A stretch of 64,000 nucleotides of DNA, from positions 1 to 64,000 of the forward strand of contig JAJPHG010000031.1 in the NCBI GenBank assembly GCA_021325375.1, written 5' to 3'. The DNA is from Alphaproteobacteria bacterium. GTDB taxonomy: Bacteria; Pseudomonadota; Alphaproteobacteria; Micropepsales; Micropepsaceae. Shown here in pieces: positions 18,059 through 27,384 of the stretch (positions are counted from its first letter, which is position 1; the number at the start of each line of letters is the position of its first letter). The notes beneath the pieces were generated by a model. That model was not told where the DNA came from and did no database searches. It was given only the letters and a program-made list of their open reading frames with translations. The position numbers and the translations under genes were made by a program.

Positions 18059-19855
18059 ATGGCGGCGCCAATCTTCGAGATCAAGGACCTCGACGTCCAC
18101 TTCGCCACGCCGGACGGCGACGTGCACGCGGTCAAATCGCTGAACCTGACCGTGGGCGAGGCGGAGTGCCTGGGCGTGGTCGGCGAATCCGGCTCGGGCA
18201 AGAGCCAGCTCTTCCTCGCGACCATGGGGCTGCTCGCCACGAACGGCCGCGCCACGGGCAGCGTGAGATACCGCGGCGAGGAGATGCTCGGCCAGCCGCA
18301 GCGTGCGCTCAATCGGCTCCGCGGTTCCAAGATCACGATGATCTTCCAGGACCCGCTCACCTCACTCACGCCGCACATGACCGTCGGCGCGCAGATCATG
18401 GAGAGCCTGCGCGTCCACCAGCGCCTGCCGCGCGACGAGGCCGAGAAGCGCGTGCTCGAGGTGCTCGACCTGGTGCGCATTCCCGAAGGGCGCCGGCGCA
18501 TGCATCAATATCCACACGAGCTTTCGGGAGGCATGCGCCAGCGCGTGATGATCGCGATGGGTATGGTGTGCGGGCCGGACCTCTTGATCGCCGACGAGCC
18601 GACGACCGCGCTGGACGTGACGGTCCAGGCCGAGATCCTCGACATCATGCGCGACCTCAAGGCAGAGCTGAAGACCTCGATCGTCCTGGTGAGCCACGAC
18701 ATGGGCGTCATCGCGGGCATGGCCGACCGCGTGGCCGTCATGCGCGGCGGCGAGATCGTGGAGCACGGTCCGGTCGAGGACATCTATTACAGCCCCAGGC
18801 ACGACTACACGCGCATGCTGCTCGACGCGATGCCGCGGCTCGACCGCCCCGACGCGGATGGCGATGCGGTGGCGCCGCTCGATCCCGCCGCGGCCACGAT
18901 CCTCGACGTCGAGGACCTGCATGTCGGCTTCCCCGTGACGGAGGGCTGGAGCACGAAGACGCTTCGGGCCGTCGACGGCGTGAGCTTCACTTTGCGCGAA
19001 GGCGAGACGCTGGGCATCGTGGGCGAGTCCGGCTGCGGCAAGTCCTCGCTGGCGCGCGCCGTGCTCAAGCTGATCCCCAACACCGAGGGCGCGGTCGTCT
19101 GGCTCGGCCGCGACCTCGGCCAGGTCGCGAGCGCCGAGCTGCGCAAGCTGCGCAAGGATTTCCAGATCGTCTTCCAGGATCCGCTGGCGAGCCTCGACCC
19201 GCGCATGACGGTGGGCGAATCCATCGCCGAGCCCCTGCGCTCGCTCAAGCCCCATCTGACCCGCGCCGAGGTGACGGCGCAGGTGCGCAAGATGATGGAC
19301 CTCGTGGGACTGGAACCCGTCTGGATCAACCGCTATCCGCACGAATTCTCCGGCGGGCAGAACCAGCGCGTCGGCATCGCGCGCGCCATGATCGTCGAGC
19401 CCAAGCTCGTGATCTGCGACGAGGCGGTGAGCGCGCTCGACGCCTCGATCCAGGCGCAGATCGTGGACCTGATCCGCGAGCTGCAGAGCGAGTTCAACAT
19501 GTCGCTGATCTTCATCAGCCACGACCTCTCGGTCGTCCGCCGCATCGCCCATCGCGTGATGGTGCTCTATCTCGGCCGCGTCGTTGAGCTCGCCGACCGC
19601 GACACGATCTACGCCGACCCGCGCCATCCCTATACCAAGGCGCTGATCTCGGCCGTGCCGATCCCCGATCCCAGGCTTGAGCGCGCCAAGAGGCGCGTGC
19701 GGCCGACGGGCGAGCTGCCCTCGCCGCTCGACACGCGCGCCTCGCTGATCTTCCTCAAATCGAAAGCGGTCGACGATCCCGACGCCGAGCAATACCGCCC
19801 GAAGCTGATCGAGGTCGCGCCCGGCCACCTCGTGGCCGAGCACGACGCGGCGTGA
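18059..19855 (+). CDS. fused OppD-OppF dual ATP-binding protein
   Basis: A 598-residue protein with two complete ABC ATPase modules in tandem. Module 1 (about residues 1-265) has Walker A GESGSGKS, signature LSGGMRQR and Walker B LLIADEPTTALD. Module 2 (about 285-560) has Walker A GESGCGKS, signature FSGGQNQR and Walker B LVICDEAVSALD. After each module lies the oligopeptide-type C-terminal tail (YYSPRHDYTRMLLDAMP and YADPRHPYTKALISAVP) with the Opp/Dpp specificity region, although the usual four cysteines are not obvious. It powers OppBC. In many bacteria OppD and OppF are separate genes; the fusion is also found in alphaproteobacterial YejF-type systems, which have the same layout. Confidence 0.92.
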   Translation: MAAPIFEIKDLDVHFATPDGDVHAVKSLNLTVGEAECLGVVGESGSGKSQLFLATMGLLATNGRATGSVRYRGEEMLGQPQRALNRLRGSKITMIFQDPLTSLTPHMTVGAQIMESLRVHQRLPRDEAEKRVLEVLDLVRIPEGRRRMHQYPHELSGGMRQRVMIAMGMVCGPDLLIADEPTTALDVTVQAEILDIMRDLKAELKTSIVLVSHDMGVIAGMADRVAVMRGGEIVEHGPVEDIYYSPRHDYTRMLLDAMPRLDRPDADGDAVAPLDPAAATILDVEDLHVGFPVTEGWSTKTLRAVDGVSFTLREGETLGIVGESGCGKSSLARAVLKLIPNTEGAVVWLGRDLGQVASAELRKLRKDFQIVFQDPLASLDPRMTVGESIAEPLRSLKPHLTRAEVTAQVRKMMDLVGLEPVWINRYPHEFSGGQNQRVGIARAMIVEPKLVICDEAVSALDASIQAQIVDLIRELQSEFNMSLIFISHDLSVVRRIAHRVMVLYLGRVVELADRDTIYADPRHPYTKALISAVPIPDPRLERAKRRVRPTGELPSPLDTRASLIFLKSKAVDDPDAEQYRPKLIEVAPGHLVAEHDAA

Positions 19856-19861
19856 GCGCCG

Positions 19862-20449
19862 TCACTTCACGCGCTTGACCTTGTAGGTCTTCGACGAGTC
19901 GCCGATTGCGAGCGAATAGCTCCCCAGCGCCGCGCGGGAGATGGTCACAGCGATGCCGCTGCCGTGGAAATCGGCCTTGTCGGAGTCGCCCTCCACTTGG
20001 CGCCAGATCTGGCCGTTGTCCAGGAAGATGATGAACTTGCCGAACGGCGTGTAGGAGTACTCGGTCACCTTGGCGGTGATGCTGTCCAGCGCTTCGGGCG
20101 GCGGCGGCTCGCCTGCGGCGGGCGGCGGCGCCGAGCCCTGCAGAGCCTCGGAACCGAACTTGTCCGGCGTCGTCTGCTGCGCGGGCGAGCTGCCGAACAG
20201 GCTGCCGAGGTCGAAGCCGAACCAGTTCTTCTGTTCCTGCGCTGTCGGCGGCCCGGCATGGGCGCCCATGCGCATCAGGGCCGCCTTTACCTGCGGCCCC
20301 TGGCCATCGAAACAGGAAAGGCGCTGATGCTCGTCGACGATCGAAGCGCATTGGTCGAGCGCACGCAGCGTATCGGCGGTCGTCTGCGCCATCGCGGGCG
20401 TCGCCAGGAAGAGGAGAGCACAGGTTACCGCGGCAATCTGGTGTTTCAC
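19862..20449 (-). CDS. periplasmic protein of unknown function
   Basis: A 195-residue protein starting at GTG (AAGGGGTG lies about 10 bases upstream) with a clear signal peptide ending PAMA-QTT. The mature N-terminus has CASIVDEHQRLSCFD, a two-cysteine pattern seen in several small periplasmic proteins. A Pro/Gly-rich linker follows, then a C-terminal beta-rich domain (ITAKVTEYSYTPFGKFIIFL, DNGQIWRQVEGD, FHGSGIAVTISRAALGSYSL). No family is assigned. It is convergent with the Opp ATPase gene and divergent from the first oppA-like gene. Confidence 0.75.
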   Translation of the reverse strand: MKHQIAAVTCALLFLATPAMAQTTADTLRALDQCASIVDEHQRLSCFDGQGPQVKAALMRMGAHAGPPTAQEQKNWFGFDLGSLFGSSPAQQTTPDKFGSEALQGSAPPPAAGEPPPPEALDSITAKVTEYSYTPFGKFIIFLDNGQIWRQVEGDSDKADFHGSGIAVTISRAALGSYSLAIGDSSKTYKVKRVK

Positions 20450-20560
20450 GACCTGTTCACCCCTTCGATGTTTAATGCGTACGCAGGAACGTATCCGCCA
20501 CATTAAGGATTGCGTAATGTTTTGCCGCTCGGCTGCGGCGTCCAGATTGGAGCATAGCGC

Positions 20561-22219
20561 ATGAGCGAATCCAATCGAAACAAATTCACCCGCCGCGCCG
20601 CACTCGCGAGCGGCGCAGTGGTGCTTGCCGGTATCGGCACCTATGCCTTCCATGGCCGTTCGGCGCGGGGTTTCACGCTGTCGACCGCCGACGACAAGAC
20701 GTTGAATCGCGGCAACGGCGCGGAGCCCGACTCGCTCGACCCCCACAAGGCCCAGGGCCAGTGGGAGAACAACATCATCGGCGACATGTTCATCGGTCTG
20801 ATGACCGAGGACGCGGCCGGCAACGCCGTCCACGGCGCCTGCGAGAGCTACTCGGTCAGCGAGGACGGCCTCACCTATCGCTTCACGATTCGCGACCACG
20901 CGTGGTCCGACGGCGTGAAGGTGACGGCGCACGACTATGTCTATTCATTCCGGCGCATGGCCGATCCGAAATTCGCCGCCCAATACGTCTCGCTCCTCTA
21001 CCCGATCAGGAACATGCAGGCGGTGAGCACCGGCGAGATGCCGCTCGACGCGCTCGGCGTCCGCGCGCTGAACGACAGGACGCTCGAGCTCCAGTTCCAC
21101 TTCCAGGTCCCCTATATCGAGCAGCTCCTCACCCATTTCACGACCTTCGCGGTGCCCAAGCACGTCGTCGAGAAGCACGGCAGCCAGTGGCTCCAGCCCG
21201 AGAACGTCGTGGTCAACGGCCCCTACACGCTCGAGCGGTGGATCCCCAACGACCACGTCCGGCTTCAGAAGAACCCGCGCTTCTACGACGCGCACAAGGT
21301 CAAGATCGAGACGGTGACGTTCTATCCGACGCAGGATTCCGAAGCCGCGCTGAAACGGGTTCGGGGCGGCGATTTCGACATCCTCACCGACAGCCTGCCG
21401 CCGCAGAAGATCGACTGGCTGCGCCAGAACATGGCCAACGAGCTGAGGCTGTGGCCGTTCATCCTGAGCCAGTACGTCCAGTTCAACTTCAAGCGCAAGC
21501 CGTTCGACGACATCCGCGTGCGCACCGCGCTCTCGCTCGCCATCGACCGCGACGTGATCTGCGGCCGCGTCGAGCGCGCCGGCGAGCAGCCCGCCTACTG
21601 CCTCGTGCCGCCCGGCATGCCCGGCTATCCCGGCAATGCGCGCGCGGGCTTCCGCGCGATGCCGATGCAGGCGCGCCTGGCAAAGGCCAAGGCCCTGCTC
21701 GCGGAGGCGGGCTTCGGACCGAGCAACCCGCTCAGCTTCGACTATGCCATGGCGATGACGACCGAGATCAAGCTGATCTCGGTGGCGCTGCAGGACATGT
21801 GGCGCCAGGTCGGCGTCACCGCGCGGCTGACGCCTTCGGAGACCCAGGTGCACTACGCGGTGCTGCGCAAGCACGATTTCGACGTCGCCTGGGCGGGGTG
21901 GGCGGCGGACTATCGCGATCCCAAGAACTACCTGTTCCTGTTCGAATCCTCGACCACGGACATGAACTACGGCGGCTATGCCAATCCGAAGTTCGACAGC
22001 CTCGTCGCCCAGTCCGACGACCTGCGCGACGCCGGCCGGCGCGCGCAGGTGCTGCAGCAGGCCGAGCAGACCCTGCTCGACGATGTCGTGATCGCGCCCG
22101 TCTATTTCGGCGTCACCCGCGATCTGGTGTCGCCGCAGGTCAAGGGCTGGATCAGCAACAACATCAACACCAACCGCACGCGCTATCTCTCCCTCGACCG
22201 CAGCGTCACCAGCGTCTGA
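20561..22219 (+). CDS. OppA-type peptide-binding protein, copy 1
   Basis: A 552-residue cluster-C solute-binding protein (SBP_bac_5). The N-terminus has a Tat-like signal with twin arginines (FTRRAALASGAVVLAG). The mature part begins LNRGNGAEPDSLDPHKAQGQ, the usual OppA opening, and includes VVNGPYTLERWIPNDHVRLQ and DIRVRTALSLAIDRDVI, both diagnostic of the family. It probably supplies the OppBC-DF transporter encoded just upstream. It is followed 15 bases later by a second, shorter paralogue. Confidence 0.92.
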   Translation: MSESNRNKFTRRAALASGAVVLAGIGTYAFHGRSARGFTLSTADDKTLNRGNGAEPDSLDPHKAQGQWENNIIGDMFIGLMTEDAAGNAVHGACESYSVSEDGLTYRFTIRDHAWSDGVKVTAHDYVYSFRRMADPKFAAQYVSLLYPIRNMQAVSTGEMPLDALGVRALNDRTLELQFHFQVPYIEQLLTHFTTFAVPKHVVEKHGSQWLQPENVVVNGPYTLERWIPNDHVRLQKNPRFYDAHKVKIETVTFYPTQDSEAALKRVRGGDFDILTDSLPPQKIDWLRQNMANELRLWPFILSQYVQFNFKRKPFDDIRVRTALSLAIDRDVICGRVERAGEQPAYCLVPPGMPGYPGNARAGFRAMPMQARLAKAKALLAEAGFGPSNPLSFDYAMAMTTEIKLISVALQDMWRQVGVTARLTPSETQVHYAVLRKHDFDVAWAGWAADYRDPKNYLFLFESSTTDMNYGGYANPKFDSLVAQSDDLRDAGRRAQVLQQAEQTLLDDVVIAPVYFGVTRDLVSPQVKGWISNNINTNRTRYLSLDRSVTSV

Positions 22220-22234
22220 GTGCTATAAAGCCGC

Positions 22235-23809
22235 ATGATTCTGCGGCCGGTTCTTGCGTGCATTGCTGCGTGTCTGCTTGCGGCGTCGGCTCAGGCGCTG
22301 AGCGTTCTCAACCGCGGCAATGGCGGCGAGCCGCGAAGCCTCGATCCCGCCTTCGCCGGCACCGTCGCCGAGTCCAACATCCTGGGCGATCTCCTGACCG
22401 GACTGACCACGCTGGACGCCGCCGCGCGGCCGGTCCCGGGCATGGCGGAACGCTGGGACATCTCGCCGGACGGCAGGACCTGGACGTTTCATCTGCGCCA
22501 GGCGTCGTGGTCGGATGGGCGTCCGGTGAGGGCGGACGATTTCGTCTTCGCCTGGCAGCGCATGCTCGATCCCAGGACCGGCGCGCCTTACGCCTATAAC
22601 CTCTGGGTGCTCAAGAACGCGCGCGCGATCAGCAAGGGCGCGATGCCACCCACGGCGCTCGGCGTGCGCGCCGCCGATGACCGCACGCTGGTCGTGACGC
22701 TCGAGCATCCCGCGCCCTATCTGCCGGAGCTTCTCACGCACGACACTGCTTATCCGGTGCCGCGCCACGTCGTGCTCGCCAAGGGCGGCGCCTGGGCATG
22801 GGTCGAGAATTTCGTCGGCAACGGCGCCTATGTGCCCAAGGCCTGGGTCGTCAACGACCATGTGACGCTGGTCAAGAACCCGCGCTTCTACGACGCCGCG
22901 CATGTGCGCATCGACGAGGTCGATTATTGGCCGACCGAGGATTCGCAGACCGCCCTCAAGCGCTTCCGCGCGGGCGAGCTCGACACGCAAAGCCCGATCC
23001 CCGCCACCCAGATCGACTGGCTGCGCGCCAACATGCCGGCCTCGCTGCGCATGCGCCCATTCCTGGCGATCTCCTACATGCCGATGAACATCGCGCGCCC
23101 GCCGCTCAATGACGCACGCATCCGCAAGGCGCTGAACCTCGCCTTCGACCGCGAGATCGTGACCACGAAAGTGCTCAAGCTCGGCGACCCGCCCGCCTAC
23201 GGCATCGTGCCACCGGGGATCGCGAACTATCCCGGCGGCGCGGCGATGGATTTCGCGCGCATGCCGGCGCCCGCGCGCCTGGCACTCGCGCAGCAATTGA
23301 TGCACCAGGCGGGTTACGGCCCCGACCGTCCGCTGCATCTGACGCTGGAGACGACGCACGACCCCGACAACAAGCGCGTCGCCACGGTGCTTCAGGCGAT
23401 GGTGAAGCCGCTCGGCATCGACCTCGAGATCCGCAGCGTCGAGCAGCAGGTCCACTACCGCAACATGCAGATCGGCGAGTTCGAGATCGCGACCGCGGTG
23501 TGGGTCGCCGATTTCAACGACGCCAGCAATTTCCTCGACCTGCTGCAATCCGGCAGCGGCAACAACTACGCGCGCTACCGCAATCCCGCCTATGACGCGG
23601 CGCTGGCGCAGGCCCAGCAGGAAAGCGACGCCGCGCGCCGCGGCCGGTTGCTGCTCGGCGCCGAGACGCTCGCGCTCAAGGATTATCCGTGGCTCCCCTG
23701 GCGCTTCCGCGTAAGCCAGGATTTGGTCCAGCCCTGGGTCAAAGGCTGGGTGCAGAACGTGCGCGACTACAACCGCTCGCGCTGGCTCTGGATCGAGGGC
23801 AGGCGATGA
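22235..23809 (+). CDS. OppA-type peptide-binding protein, copy 2
   Basis: A 524-residue paralogue of the preceding gene with a Sec signal (LACIAACLLAASAQA) instead of the Tat-like one. It shares the opening LNRGNGGEPRSLDPAFAGT, the GNGAYVPKAWVVNDHVTLVK block and the DARIRKALNLAFDREIV block. Two binding proteins in tandem suggest the importer accepts different peptide classes. It is followed at once by tRNA-Arg. Confidence 0.92.
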   Translation: MILRPVLACIAACLLAASAQALSVLNRGNGGEPRSLDPAFAGTVAESNILGDLLTGLTTLDAAARPVPGMAERWDISPDGRTWTFHLRQASWSDGRPVRADDFVFAWQRMLDPRTGAPYAYNLWVLKNARAISKGAMPPTALGVRAADDRTLVVTLEHPAPYLPELLTHDTAYPVPRHVVLAKGGAWAWVENFVGNGAYVPKAWVVNDHVTLVKNPRFYDAAHVRIDEVDYWPTEDSQTALKRFRAGELDTQSPIPATQIDWLRANMPASLRMRPFLAISYMPMNIARPPLNDARIRKALNLAFDREIVTTKVLKLGDPPAYGIVPPGIANYPGGAAMDFARMPAPARLALAQQLMHQAGYGPDRPLHLTLETTHDPDNKRVATVLQAMVKPLGIDLEIRSVEQQVHYRNMQIGEFEIATAVWVADFNDASNFLDLLQSGSGNNYARYRNPAYDAALAQAQQESDAARRGRLLLGAETLALKDYPWLPWRFRVSQDLVQPWVKGWVQNVRDYNRSRWLWIEGRR

Positions 23810-23828
23810 GCTATCTCTGCCCCGGCGC

Positions 23829-23905
23829 GGCCCCGTAGCTCAGCAGGATAGAGCAGCGGTTTCCTAAACCGCAGGCCGGTGGTTCGAGTCCTCCCGGGGT
23901 CGCCA
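23829..23905 (+). tRNA. tRNA-Arg (anticodon CCT)
   Basis: Cloverleaf with acceptor GGCCCCG/CGGGGTC (one G-T pair), anticodon stem GCGGT/ACCGC around TTCCTAA (anticodon CCT, reading AGG), a T arm GCCGGTGGTTCGAGTCCTCC, and encoded CCA. The last two bases, CA, are also the first bases of the 8-bp target duplication of the transposon inserted just downstream. Confidence 0.95.
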
Positions 23906-23911
23906 AGTCGC
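23904..23911 (+). repeat. 8-bp target-site duplication, left copy (CAAGTCGC)
   Basis: CAAGTCGC lies immediately outside the left inverted repeat and recurs at 27905-27912 immediately outside the right one. An 8-bp duplication is characteristic of IS1595-family transposition. Confidence 0.8.
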
Positions 23912-23935
23912 CGATATTATGGCGCAAACCCCGGA
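23912..23935 (+). repeat. transposon left terminal inverted repeat
   Basis: Matches the reverse complement of 27881-27904 at 22 of 24 positions: CG, then A or G, then TATTATGGCGCAAAC, then C or G, then CCGGA. Confidence 0.8.
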
Positions 23936-24034
23936 AGCAATTCCGGGGCGGCGATCCTAAGTGATCGCCATGGGTAAGCCCCTACAAAACCAGTGGATTC
24001 GCAACCCTGCCGGGACTCACGGTAGGAATCCAAG

Positions 24035-24958
24035 GTGCGCAACTTCCCCAGCTATTGGTGGCTTGTCGTGACCCGCGCGTGGTCGCGCGCCTGGGCGGTT
24101 ACAATTCAATCGTCCTGGAAAGCGTTATTGCGGGACGCCCTCCTAACCGGAGCGGCAGTTTACGCGCTCCACCTCTTAACTGGCGCGCTCGAAAGACTTC
24201 ACTACCTTCCGCAAAACGATACGAGTGTGCCGGACATCATTGTCTGGGCGGTGATTTTTGCAATCTCCGTCGTCGCACTCTTTGGCGCGCTTTTCGTCAT
24301 CGAAACACTGTTCATCACACCGTATATATTGTGGAAGGAAGCGCGGGTTGAAGGCGCGGCTTCTGCGGCATCCGATGCAGCGCGTATAGCTGCGGACGAA
24401 GATCTAATCTTGAGGAAGCGGGCAGTTGTAGCACAAGAGATGCACACGGCGGCAATACAGTCACAGACGGATGCGCAGCGCAGACTCAATGACCCTATAA
24501 TTCAATCATGGTACGATGCACAACGGCGAGCAATTAATGCCGTCAATGCCGAGTTTTTCCTTGTGTGGCGGCAAAACATGTTGTGCCTAGAGATTCACAA
24601 CAAAGGACCATCGGCGGAATTCGACGTTAGAGTGGATTTGTCTTTGCTTCCAGTCGCCGCCCGCTATCATGGTCCGCATCCGGCAAAATGGTTCAACGAT
24701 AGAAGTTCTGGGGCCAGGAAAATCCCGGAGGGCCTCTCAGATTTTGTTTTGATCTATGAGTACGGGCAAGGTCCGGGATATTTTTTCTATGCTGAGCCGG
24801 AATATAATGGCGTGGCTATACCGAACGCGGACGGTGCAAACCGAGTAAAAGTGATCGTGACATCGGAGCCGAGTCTCAAGGGCGGTCCAAAATCCATTGA
24901 ATTCTCTGTAAATCGATTGGCCGTAACCGTCATCTCAGGTGAAGCTCAGGTGCGTTGA
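24035..24958 (+). CDS. transposon passenger: two-helix membrane protein of unknown function
   Basis: A 307-residue protein starting at GTG. It has two predicted transmembrane helices (about residues 35-53 and 68-95). An Ala-rich, charged, probably coiled-coil segment follows (about 105-165: EGAASAASDAARIAADEDLI onwards). The C-terminal domain is globular and beta-rich (about 180-307, with LCLEIHNKGPSAEFDVRVDL). The layout suggests an inner-membrane protein with a cytosolic sensor or effector domain. No family is recognised. Its 3' end overlaps the oppositely oriented DUF6471 gene by 29 bases. Confidence 0.65.
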   Translation: MRNFPSYWWLVVTRAWSRAWAVTIQSSWKALLRDALLTGAAVYALHLLTGALERLHYLPQNDTSVPDIIVWAVIFAISVVALFGALFVIETLFITPYILWKEARVEGAASAASDAARIAADEDLILRKRAVVAQEMHTAAIQSQTDAQRRLNDPIIQSWYDAQRRAINAVNAEFFLVWRQNMLCLEIHNKGPSAEFDVRVDLSLLPVAARYHGPHPAKWFNDRSSGARKIPEGLSDFVLIYEYGQGPGYFFYAEPEYNGVAIPNADGANRVKVIVTSEPSLKGGPKSIEFSVNRLAVTVISGEAQVR

Positions 24959-25178
24959 TCGCGTCTAGGCACTGGATCAAAAAGGCCGCCGTAAACCCGC
25001 CCCGGCTGATCTTGTTGGCAAGGTTGCGCTCCGTCTCTTGCACGCCTAACGCCCCTAGCTTCTCCACCAGCCCGGCATAGGTGACACCCCGGCGCTTAAG
25101 TTCCCCCTTGAGCAGATTCTTCGCCTTTTCCTCGTATTGGGCCGTTAAGGGGTTGGCTTTATAGGAATTTTTCGGCAC
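24930..25178 (-). CDS. transposon passenger: DUF6471-like small protein
   Basis: An 82-residue basic, helical protein. The pattern KAKNLLKGELKRRGVTYAGL, VEKLGALGVQETERNLANKI, SRGGFTAAFLIQCLDAI matches what I recall of the DUF6471 family. The helix-turn-helix-like layout (-LAxKLxxxGVxxTxxNLxxKxxRG-) hints at a small DNA-binding regulator, possibly of the adjacent, oppositely oriented transposase gene. That role is inference. Confidence 0.7.
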   Translation of the reverse strand: MPKNSYKANPLTAQYEEKAKNLLKGELKRRGVTYAGLVEKLGALGVQETERNLANKISRGGFTAAFLIQCLDAINAPELHLR

Positions 25179-25281
25179 CTGTCCGCTCCATTAAGATCAC
25201 CGGATGCGATGATATTATTCCTTGCATCCAGCGGTGTCTATCGCTATATCCAGTGCGTTACATCACTGGATGCGATGACAA

Positions 25282-26274
25282 ATGGCCCAGCACTTCCTCC
25301 TCTCCTCTGCCGCGAAGACCCTCACCCTCATGAACGTCATGCGGATGACTGAGGCCGAGGCCGAAACGGCGTTCCGCAAGGTCCGCTGGTCCTCGGCGGA
25401 AGGCGCGGCGGTCTGCCCGAAGTGCGGCAGCTTGGAGCCTTACGAGATGCGCCGCCATACCGGCGCGCTGCGCTTCGAGTGCAAGGCTTGCCGGAAGGAA
25501 TTCAGCATCACCAGCGGAACGCTGTTCGCGTCTCATAAGCTGCCGCTGCGCACGTATCTCGCAGCGATTGCCGTGTTCTGCAATGAGGTAAAGGGCAAGT
25601 CCATGCTCGCCATGTCGCGCGATCTAGGGCTCTCCTATAAGGCCGCGTTTGTTCTCTGCCACAAGCTGCGCGAGGCGATGGCGGAAGAATTTCGCGGTCG
25701 CAAGGTTGGCGGCAAGGACAAAGTCGCGGAAGTTGATGGCGCATATTTTGGCGGATACGTTCGCCCCGCCAATCTGGCGGAGAAGCGCGTTGACCGTCGC
25801 AAGGCGGCAAATCAATCCGGCAAGCGCAAGTCGGTCGTGGTCGTTCGCGAACGCAACGGTAACTCTGTCCCCGCCGTGTTCGCTTCCGAAGGCGCTGCGC
25901 TCGCATGGATCAAGAGCCGCGTTGAGATTGGCACGGTCGTGCAGGCTGACGATGCGAGCGGCTGGAACGATCTGGCGAGCAAGTACGAAATGAAGCGCAT
26001 CAATCACCAGGAAGCCTATTCGCTGGACGGCGCTTGCACCAATCAAGCGGAGTCGTATTTCAGCCGTCTGCGCCGCGCGGAAATGGGCCATCACCATCAC
26101 GTCAGCGGTCCCTATCTGCTTCGCTACGCTCAGGAAAGCGCGTGGCGCGAGGATGCCCGCCGCGTCGATAACGGCGCCCAAGTGCGCCGCGTGGCGCAAC
26201 TCGCGCTCAATTCCAAGCCGTCAGTGGATTTCAGCGGGTACTATCAGCGGCATGTCAAAGCGGACGCGGCGTGA
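25282..26274 (+). CDS. IS1595-family (ISXO2-like) transposase
   Basis: A 330-residue transposase. An N-terminal zinc ribbon (CPKC at about residue 46 and CKAC at about 67) precedes the DDE/N domain. Candidate catalytic residues are D152 (AEVDGAYFGG), D223/D224 (VQADDASGW) and N254 or E257 in CTNQAESYFSRLR, all in the family's order. It catalyses cut-and-paste movement with 8-bp target duplication, matching the flanks seen here. The frame is intact, so the element may be active. Confidence 0.92.
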   Translation: MAQHFLLSSAAKTLTLMNVMRMTEAEAETAFRKVRWSSAEGAAVCPKCGSLEPYEMRRHTGALRFECKACRKEFSITSGTLFASHKLPLRTYLAAIAVFCNEVKGKSMLAMSRDLGLSYKAAFVLCHKLREAMAEEFRGRKVGGKDKVAEVDGAYFGGYVRPANLAEKRVDRRKAANQSGKRKSVVVVRERNGNSVPAVFASEGAALAWIKSRVEIGTVVQADDASGWNDLASKYEMKRINHQEAYSLDGACTNQAESYFSRLRRAEMGHHHHVSGPYLLRYAQESAWREDARRVDNGAQVRRVAQLALNSKPSVDFSGYYQRHVKADAA

Positions 26275-26435
26275 TGCAATCCATCTTGACGAAAACGCGA
26301 ATCATATGGCTTTATCGCGCCGCCGGTCGCGGATTTCGGCAAGAAATATCCGCTGAACGAATACTCTAGAACCAAAAAACAAAAGAACCGCTGCGCGCGC
26401 GGCGCGTAGCGTTGGGTTCAACTGGAGTGATTCTT

Positions 26436-26804
26436 GTGCGCGCATATCTTCTGCTCGTAAAGCTACCGTACGCTGCTGAGAATTTGGAGAACGAGATTGG
26501 GGCGCTTGTTGCCAAACTGCCTAGCGGCAGCAGGCGCGTTATCTACACTGACCGTGAGATCGCGTTCCTTTTACCGCACGAATCGATTGCGGAAATTGTA
26601 TCGGTTCGTTTGGGGCCAGTAATGAGTGCCTTTTCAGATTGGTGGCTAATCGGATTGGATGGACAGCTCGCCTGCAAGAATGGGTCAATGGACCCGTTCT
26701 GGCACTGGATGCACGAACGGGGCGGCGGAGGCATCAAGCCCATTCCCAAGCTTCGCCAAGCCCAAAACGTGACGCTTCCTGAGAGGCGGAAGCCACGGTT
26801 CTAG
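26436..26804 (+). CDS. transposon passenger: short protein of unknown function
   Basis: A 122-residue protein if started at GTG 26436, which has CTGGAG eight bases upstream; in-frame starts at 26412 and 26427 are possible. It opens with RAYLLLVKLPYAAENLENEI, which looks like a compact alpha/beta domain. It continues with RRVIYTDREIAFLLPHESIAE, contains a WHWMHERGGGG turn, and ends in a basic tail. No family is recognised. It follows the transposase in the same direction. Confidence 0.5.
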   Translation: MRAYLLLVKLPYAAENLENEIGALVAKLPSGSRRVIYTDREIAFLLPHESIAEIVSVRLGPVMSAFSDWWLIGLDGQLACKNGSMDPFWHWMHERGGGGIKPIPKLRQAQNVTLPERRKPRF

Positions 26805-27070
26805 CTTCCTGTCTGCGACCTCATATACCGCGCATCGCGTGAGGTGCTGTTGCAGCCGCGCGCCGGGCAGCATTGGGCGCAAAATCTTGATGAGAGTGAG
26901 CGGTTCAAGGTGGACAAGCCGCCGCATTTCGATTCTCCTCGCTTGGGACGAGGCGAACCGATTCGTTGCGGCGGCAGGCGGCAACGGGTTGACACGGACG
27001 GGCTCTCACCCCCGACCGAATCAGTTCCGAGCCTAGTCGAAATCCCGTTGAAAAGATTCAAAAATTCCCC
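26805..27070. other. intergenic part of the transposon
   Basis: No gene is supported in these 266 bases. Open frames on both strands have no recognisable features. Confidence 0.4.
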
Positions 27071-27286
27071 TTAAGGGGCCGCTTCAATGCGGCTACCATA
27101 GCCTTGTGGGATCGTCGCGCCTGCATCTAGCGCCGCCTTCCCGTCTCGCAATCCAGTCCCCGCACAATCGGGGCAGGCGGTTGGCTGTGGCTTTTTTGCG
27201 CCGGAAATCGACTGGCATTTTCCATCAGGCAAAAGCCCGTCTCCGCCACAGCGCGGGCACTTATGTTTGAGCGAAAACGTGGTCAT
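27071..27286 (-). CDS. transposon passenger: DnaJ-type zinc-finger-like small protein
   Basis: A 71-residue protein with two CxxCxGxG-like modules: CPRCGGDG (C10, C13) and CPDCAGTG (C38, C41), plus C24. This spacing resembles half of the DnaJ central zinc-binding domain, found in many small stand-alone proteins. It probably binds one zinc ion. Its partner and role in the element are unknown. Confidence 0.6.
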   Translation of the reverse strand: MTTFSLKHKCPRCGGDGLLPDGKCQSISGAKKPQPTACPDCAGTGLRDGKAALDAGATIPQGYGSRIEAAP

Positions 27287-27384
27287 CGTTCGTCTCCTAT
27301 GAACGCTAACCCCTCATGCTTCTTATACGGGAGCACAGATATCTAAACGCAAGAATATTGCGCAAACGGTAAATGACCTTGCCG

